Shown here: one piece after another, positions 61,732 to 64,000 of the stretch
Layout of the letters: each line of letters starts with the position of its first letter
How positions within the stretch are numbered: position 1 is the first letter of the stretch
DNA from: Treponema socranskii subsp. buccale
Lineage (GTDB): Bacteria > Spirochaetota > Spirochaetia > Treponematales > Treponemataceae
Direction of reading: 5' to 3'
DNA length: 64,000 bases
Assembly: GCF_024181585.1 (NCBI RefSeq)
Contig: NZ_CP054258.1
Location: 1,116,001 to 1,180,000, forward strand
Notes under the pieces: model-generated
What the model saw: the letters and a program-made list of their open reading frames with translations, nothing else
Database searches by the model: none
Told to the model about the DNA's origin: nothing
Position numbers and translations under genes: made by a program

Positions 61732-62192
61732 ATCCGTTTTCCCTCTATGTTTTTTACCTCGGTGATGAATTCGTCGAGGTTTTCGAAGTGCTTATATACC
61801 GAAGCAAAGCGGATGTACGCCACTTTGTCGATTTCATACAGACGCTGCAGTACGAGCTCACCCAGTTCCGCAGTCGATATTTCACGGCTCACTTTTCCGC
61901 TCATAACGGCTTTGTCTTCGATTTCGGATACGATCTGTTCGACCATCCGCATCGATACCGGCCGCTTTTCGAGGGCGCGGCTGATGCCCTTTTCGAGCTT
62001 TGCCTGCTCGAAGGGCTCGCGCCTTCCGTCTTTTTTTACGACCATAAAAGGTTTTTCTTCGATACGCTCATAGCTCGTAAAGCGATAACCGCAGCCGAGG
62101 CATTCGCGCCGCCGCCTGATGCTTTCGCCTGAGGCCATCATACGCGATTCTATAACTTTGTCGTCAAGACTTCCGCAATACGGACACCGCAT
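61728..62192 (-). CDS. nrdR: Transcriptional repressor NrdR
   Basis: Senses ATP/dATP and represses ribonucleotide reductase genes by binding paired NrdR boxes. The 154 residues have the zinc ribbon MRCPYCGSLDDKVIESR with CLGCGYRF (about 31-38), and an ATP-cone domain (about 48-138). The length is standard. It is the first gene of the nrdR-nrdD unit, and NrdR-box-like sites lie upstream of itself and of the glycyl-radical gene. Confidence 0.95.
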   Translation of the reverse strand: MRCPYCGSLDDKVIESRMMASGESIRRRRECLGCGYRFTSYERIEEKPFMVVKKDGRREPFEQAKLEKGISRALEKRPVSMRMVEQIVSEIEDKAVMSGKVSREISTAELGELVLQRLYEIDKVAYIRFASVYKHFENLDEFITEVKNIEGKRI

Positions 62193-62234
62193 AGTTATTC
62201 TAAAAACCCTTATAACAAAGTGTTTAAAATGTGC

Positions 62235-62282
62235 ACTCTAAATATAGCGTTTTAAACGCAATGCTAATACTATACAGCGCTA
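62235..62282 (-). promoter_or_regulatory. Paired NrdR boxes upstream of nrdR
   Basis: Box 1 ACTCTAAATATAGCGT (62235-62250) agrees with the NrdR consensus at 13 of 16 positions. A weaker box, ATACTATACAGCGCTA (62267-62282), starts 32 bp further out, the usual three-turn spacing. Confidence 0.6.
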
Positions 62283-62606
62283 TAGCTGATCTGGCAAGAT
62301 GCCGCGTCGAAAATTTTCCGTTTTTTTGCAATTTTTTACCGTTTTTCGGGTGTAAAAATCGGTTTTACTTATAAAAAGTCGTAACCGTAACAAACAAAAA
62401 AATGTTTTTATCTATGGCGTATACTGAAATTATAGGAGCTGCGATAAAAAGCGCCGTCTGAAATGTCGCCGTCGCTTTTTATCTCGAGTTTATACGGGTG
62501 TTTGCGGAAGCTGTGTGTACGTATCATTTTGATGAAAATCGAATGAATACGATACCGTATAGTTTCGCAAACTCGATTATTGAACGTGTGCGCTTTTGCG
62601 CACGAC
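62283..62606. other. Intergenic region between nrdR and the SUMF1 lipoprotein
   Basis: No gene seen. It contains an A/T-rich tract (62320-62410), a perfect 11-bp inverted repeat GATAAAAAGCG/CGCTTTTTATC (62443-62483) with terminator form in either direction, and GTGCGC-TTTT-GCGCAC (about 62587-62602). A TATACT at 62420 has no matching -35. The promoter of the downstream lipoprotein must lie here or just beyond, but I cannot fix it. Confidence 0.5.
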
Positions 62607-62710
62607 TAAAAACTTTTTCGGATGTTGATTCGAAGTCCGCGCAAGCGGACATGTAGAATCGGCTCTTTGTAGAACGAGCCGCAGGCTCTAACATCCTGCA
62701 AAAGTTTTTA
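62607..62710 (+). promoter_or_regulatory. Structured RNA-like leader of the SUMF1 lipoprotein
   Basis: A long closing stem pairs TAAAAACTTTT (62607-62617) with AAAAGTTTTTA (62700-62710) and GGATGTT (62620-62626) with AACATCC (62690-62696). Inside are GTCCGC-GCAA-GCGGAC (62635-62650) and GAGCC (62676-62680), which can pair with GGCTC either before it (62661-62665) or after it (62684-62688). The Shine-Dalgarno GGGAG starts 2 bp beyond the stem. Confidence 0.6.
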
Positions 62711-62721
62711 TGGGAGCGTTT

Positions 62722-64000
62722 ATGAAAAACAACAAAAAAAGGCGTATACCTTTAAGAGGAGCGGCGCTCATCACGGCCGCGTTTTTGTTCGCCGGCTTCG
62801 TACTGGGCTGTACGAACGGCAGCGATTCGGGCGGGAACACGCCCATGCACAAGGTAATTTTCAACGTGGAAGGCTCGCCTGCGAACGGTACGCTCGAAGC
62901 GAAAGTTGACGGCAAAAAAATCACTTCGGGCGACTCGGTGGAAGAGGGCAAAACGGTTGAGTTTACCGCGACGCCCGAAAACGTTGCAACGCACGATGTG
63001 GACTTTTGGACGATAAGCGAAGGCGGGTTTGATACGGGAACCGGAGTAAACGGCAGCACGAGCGCTCGCATAAAGGTAAAACAGCCGGTAACCGTAACGG
63101 TATGCTTTAAGCCTAAAAGCGCGCCGTTCTCTAAATATCCGGTCAGATTCGGCGTAAGCGGCGCGAACGGTAAGCTTGAAGCGAAAGTTGACGGTCAAAA
63201 AATCACTTCGGTCGCCTTGGTGGAAAGCGGCAAAACGGTTGAGTTTACCGCAACGCCCGACGCAGACTACAAGGTGCTGAAATGGACGGTTACGCCGAAG
63301 ACTGCACTGCAGGCAGGCGGAACCGAAGGGGCGAGCAGTGCAACGGTAAAAATCACTGCAATGACAGAGGTGCAGGTAACATTCAAGTTTATCGATAAAA
63401 CCGATCACACCTATACGAAAGACATACCTCCCTTTACGATGAAATATATTGCCGCCGTAACGGATGGCTGGGTTGGAGATGATGCGGAGTTCACTAACAA
63501 ACCGCACAAGGTAAGCCTGAGTGCATACCGGATAGGTGAGACGGAAGTAACGCAGGAGCTGTGGCAAGCGGTGATGGGCAATAACCCGAGTTTTTTTGAT
63601 AATACGGGACCTAAGATGAAATGGAAGGAGTTTGATACAAGTCCTGATGCCGGTGAAGAACAGAAAAAACGGCCTGTAGAGCAGGTAAGCTGGTATGACT
63701 GTATAGCGTTCTGCAATAAGCTGAGCTTAAAACTTGGGTTGGAGCAGTGTTATACGGTAACGGTTGGCGGAAACCCGATAGATTTTTCAAAGCTTACAGT
63801 CGGCGACATACCTACAGAGCATAATCGGGATTGGAGCAAAGCCGTATTGGATATGAGCAAAAACGGCTTCCGCTTGCCGACCGAAGCGGAATGGGAATGG
63901 GCAGCCAAAGGCGGCAAAAATGACAAGTGGGCGGGAACGAATAACGAAAGCGAGCTTAAAAAGTATGCGTGGTACTTTTCTTCCTCCAATAGCAAAACGC
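62722..64000 (+). CDS. SUMF1-domain lipoprotein with two beta repeats (3' end outside window)
   Basis: Open to the window edge (at least 426 codons). The signal peptide ends in lipobox VLGC (Cys about 30). Two repeats of about 95 residues, near 45-140 and 140-235, share NG-LEAKVDGxKITS and GKTVEFTATP; they resemble InlB B-repeat-type beta folds found in many surface proteins. From about 245 a SUMF1 domain begins: YRIGETEVTQELWQAVMGNN, PVEQVSWYDCIAFCNKL, FRLPTEAEWEWAAKGG. Its C-terminal part lies beyond 64000, so presence of the catalytic cysteines cannot be judged. GGGAG lies 5-6 bp before the ATG. Surface exposure is inference. Confidence 0.88.
   Translation, partial: MKNNKKRRIPLRGAALITAAFLFAGFVLGCTNGSDSGGNTPMHKVIFNVEGSPANGTLEAKVDGKKITSGDSVEEGKTVEFTATPENVATHDVDFWTISEGGFDTGTGVNGSTSARIKVKQPVTVTVCFKPKSAPFSKYPVRFGVSGANGKLEAKVDGQKITSVALVESGKTVEFTATPDADYKVLKWTVTPKTALQAGGTEGASSATVKITAMTEVQVTFKFIDKTDHTYTKDIPPFTMKYIAAVTDGWVGDDAEFTNKPHKVSLSAYRIGETEVTQELWQAVMGNNPSFFDNTGPKMKWKEFDTSPDAGEEQKKRPVEQVSWYDCIAFCNKLSLKLGLEQCYTVTVGGNPIDFSKLTVGDIPTEHNRDWSKAVLDMSKNGFRLPTEAEWEWAAKGGKNDKWAGTNNESELKKYAWYFSSSNSKT

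Noticed and set aside
62607-62710. Integron attC-like site
   Set aside because: The stem ends are GGATGTT..AACATCC, the reverse order of attC RYYYAAC..GTTRRRY boxes, and no integrase or cassette structure is present.

Overview
The window looks like a chromosomal segment of a mid-GC treponeme (Spirochaetes). The evidence is two FlaB core flagellins next to FlaG, FliD, a PilZ protein and TsaE/TsaB, several lipoproteins with spirochaete-type lipoboxes, SUMF1-domain surface proteins, and class III (anaerobic) ribonucleotide reductase as the only reductase present. Species assignment is inference from protein character. There is no prophage, CRISPR array or transposase.

Layout. 0.1-17.7 kb (+): amino-acid genes (thrA, a DAHP synthase-prephenate dehydratase fusion, an acetolactate synthase small subunit), then ruvC-ruvAB-queA, ispE-spoVG, tRNA-Gln, rplY, tilS, a secreted protein with calcium-loop-like motifs, a trypsin-like lipoprotein and lepA. 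17.7-32.4 kb (-): guaA, a six-gene peptide-type ABC transporter operon with two unusual envelope proteins, pyrG, a YihY/BrkB protein fused to a cyclic-nucleotide-binding domain, and asnS. 32.5-36.9 kb (-): a tartrate/C4-dicarboxylate cluster (ttdB, ttdA, DASS permease, two GntR regulators). 37-39.3 kb (+): citrate synthase and rsuA. 39.3-41.9 kb (-): hicAB, a DUF2141 protein, a flavodoxin-ferredoxin and its TetR regulator. 42-43.7 kb (+): fhs. 43.8-57.1 kb (-): tsaB-tsaE, PilZ, fliD, flaG, two flaB genes, rdgB, a sigma-factor-like protein, a 3-hydroxyacyl-CoA dehydrogenase, nrnA and argF. 57.1-58 kb: a non-coding zone with a tRNA-Met and a 145-bp tandem repeat that carries the tRNA 3' end. 58-62.2 kb (-): nrdR-nrdD and a separately promoted glycyl-radical/redoxin gene with nrdG. 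62.7 kb to the end (+): a truncated SUMF1 lipoprotein preceded by a strongly structured leader.

The two most unusual observations are these. (1) The class III ribonucleotide reductase appears to be split. The 705-residue NrdD ends before the glycyl-radical loop, and that loop (RIVGYYR) sits at the N-terminus of a second small protein fused to a CPNC redoxin, under its own consensus promoter overlapped by an NrdR box. (2) About ten genes have a sigma70 -10 hexamer only 6-10 bp before the start codon and no Shine-Dalgarno sequence, while the other transcription-unit heads mostly have good Shine-Dalgarno sequences. This suggests that leaderless or near-leaderless mRNAs are common here. A sigma28 promoter with a CsrA-like GGA hairpin in the flagellin leader, a palindrome over the ruvAB promoter, a tandem TetR operator and a candidate GntR operator give further regulatory detail.
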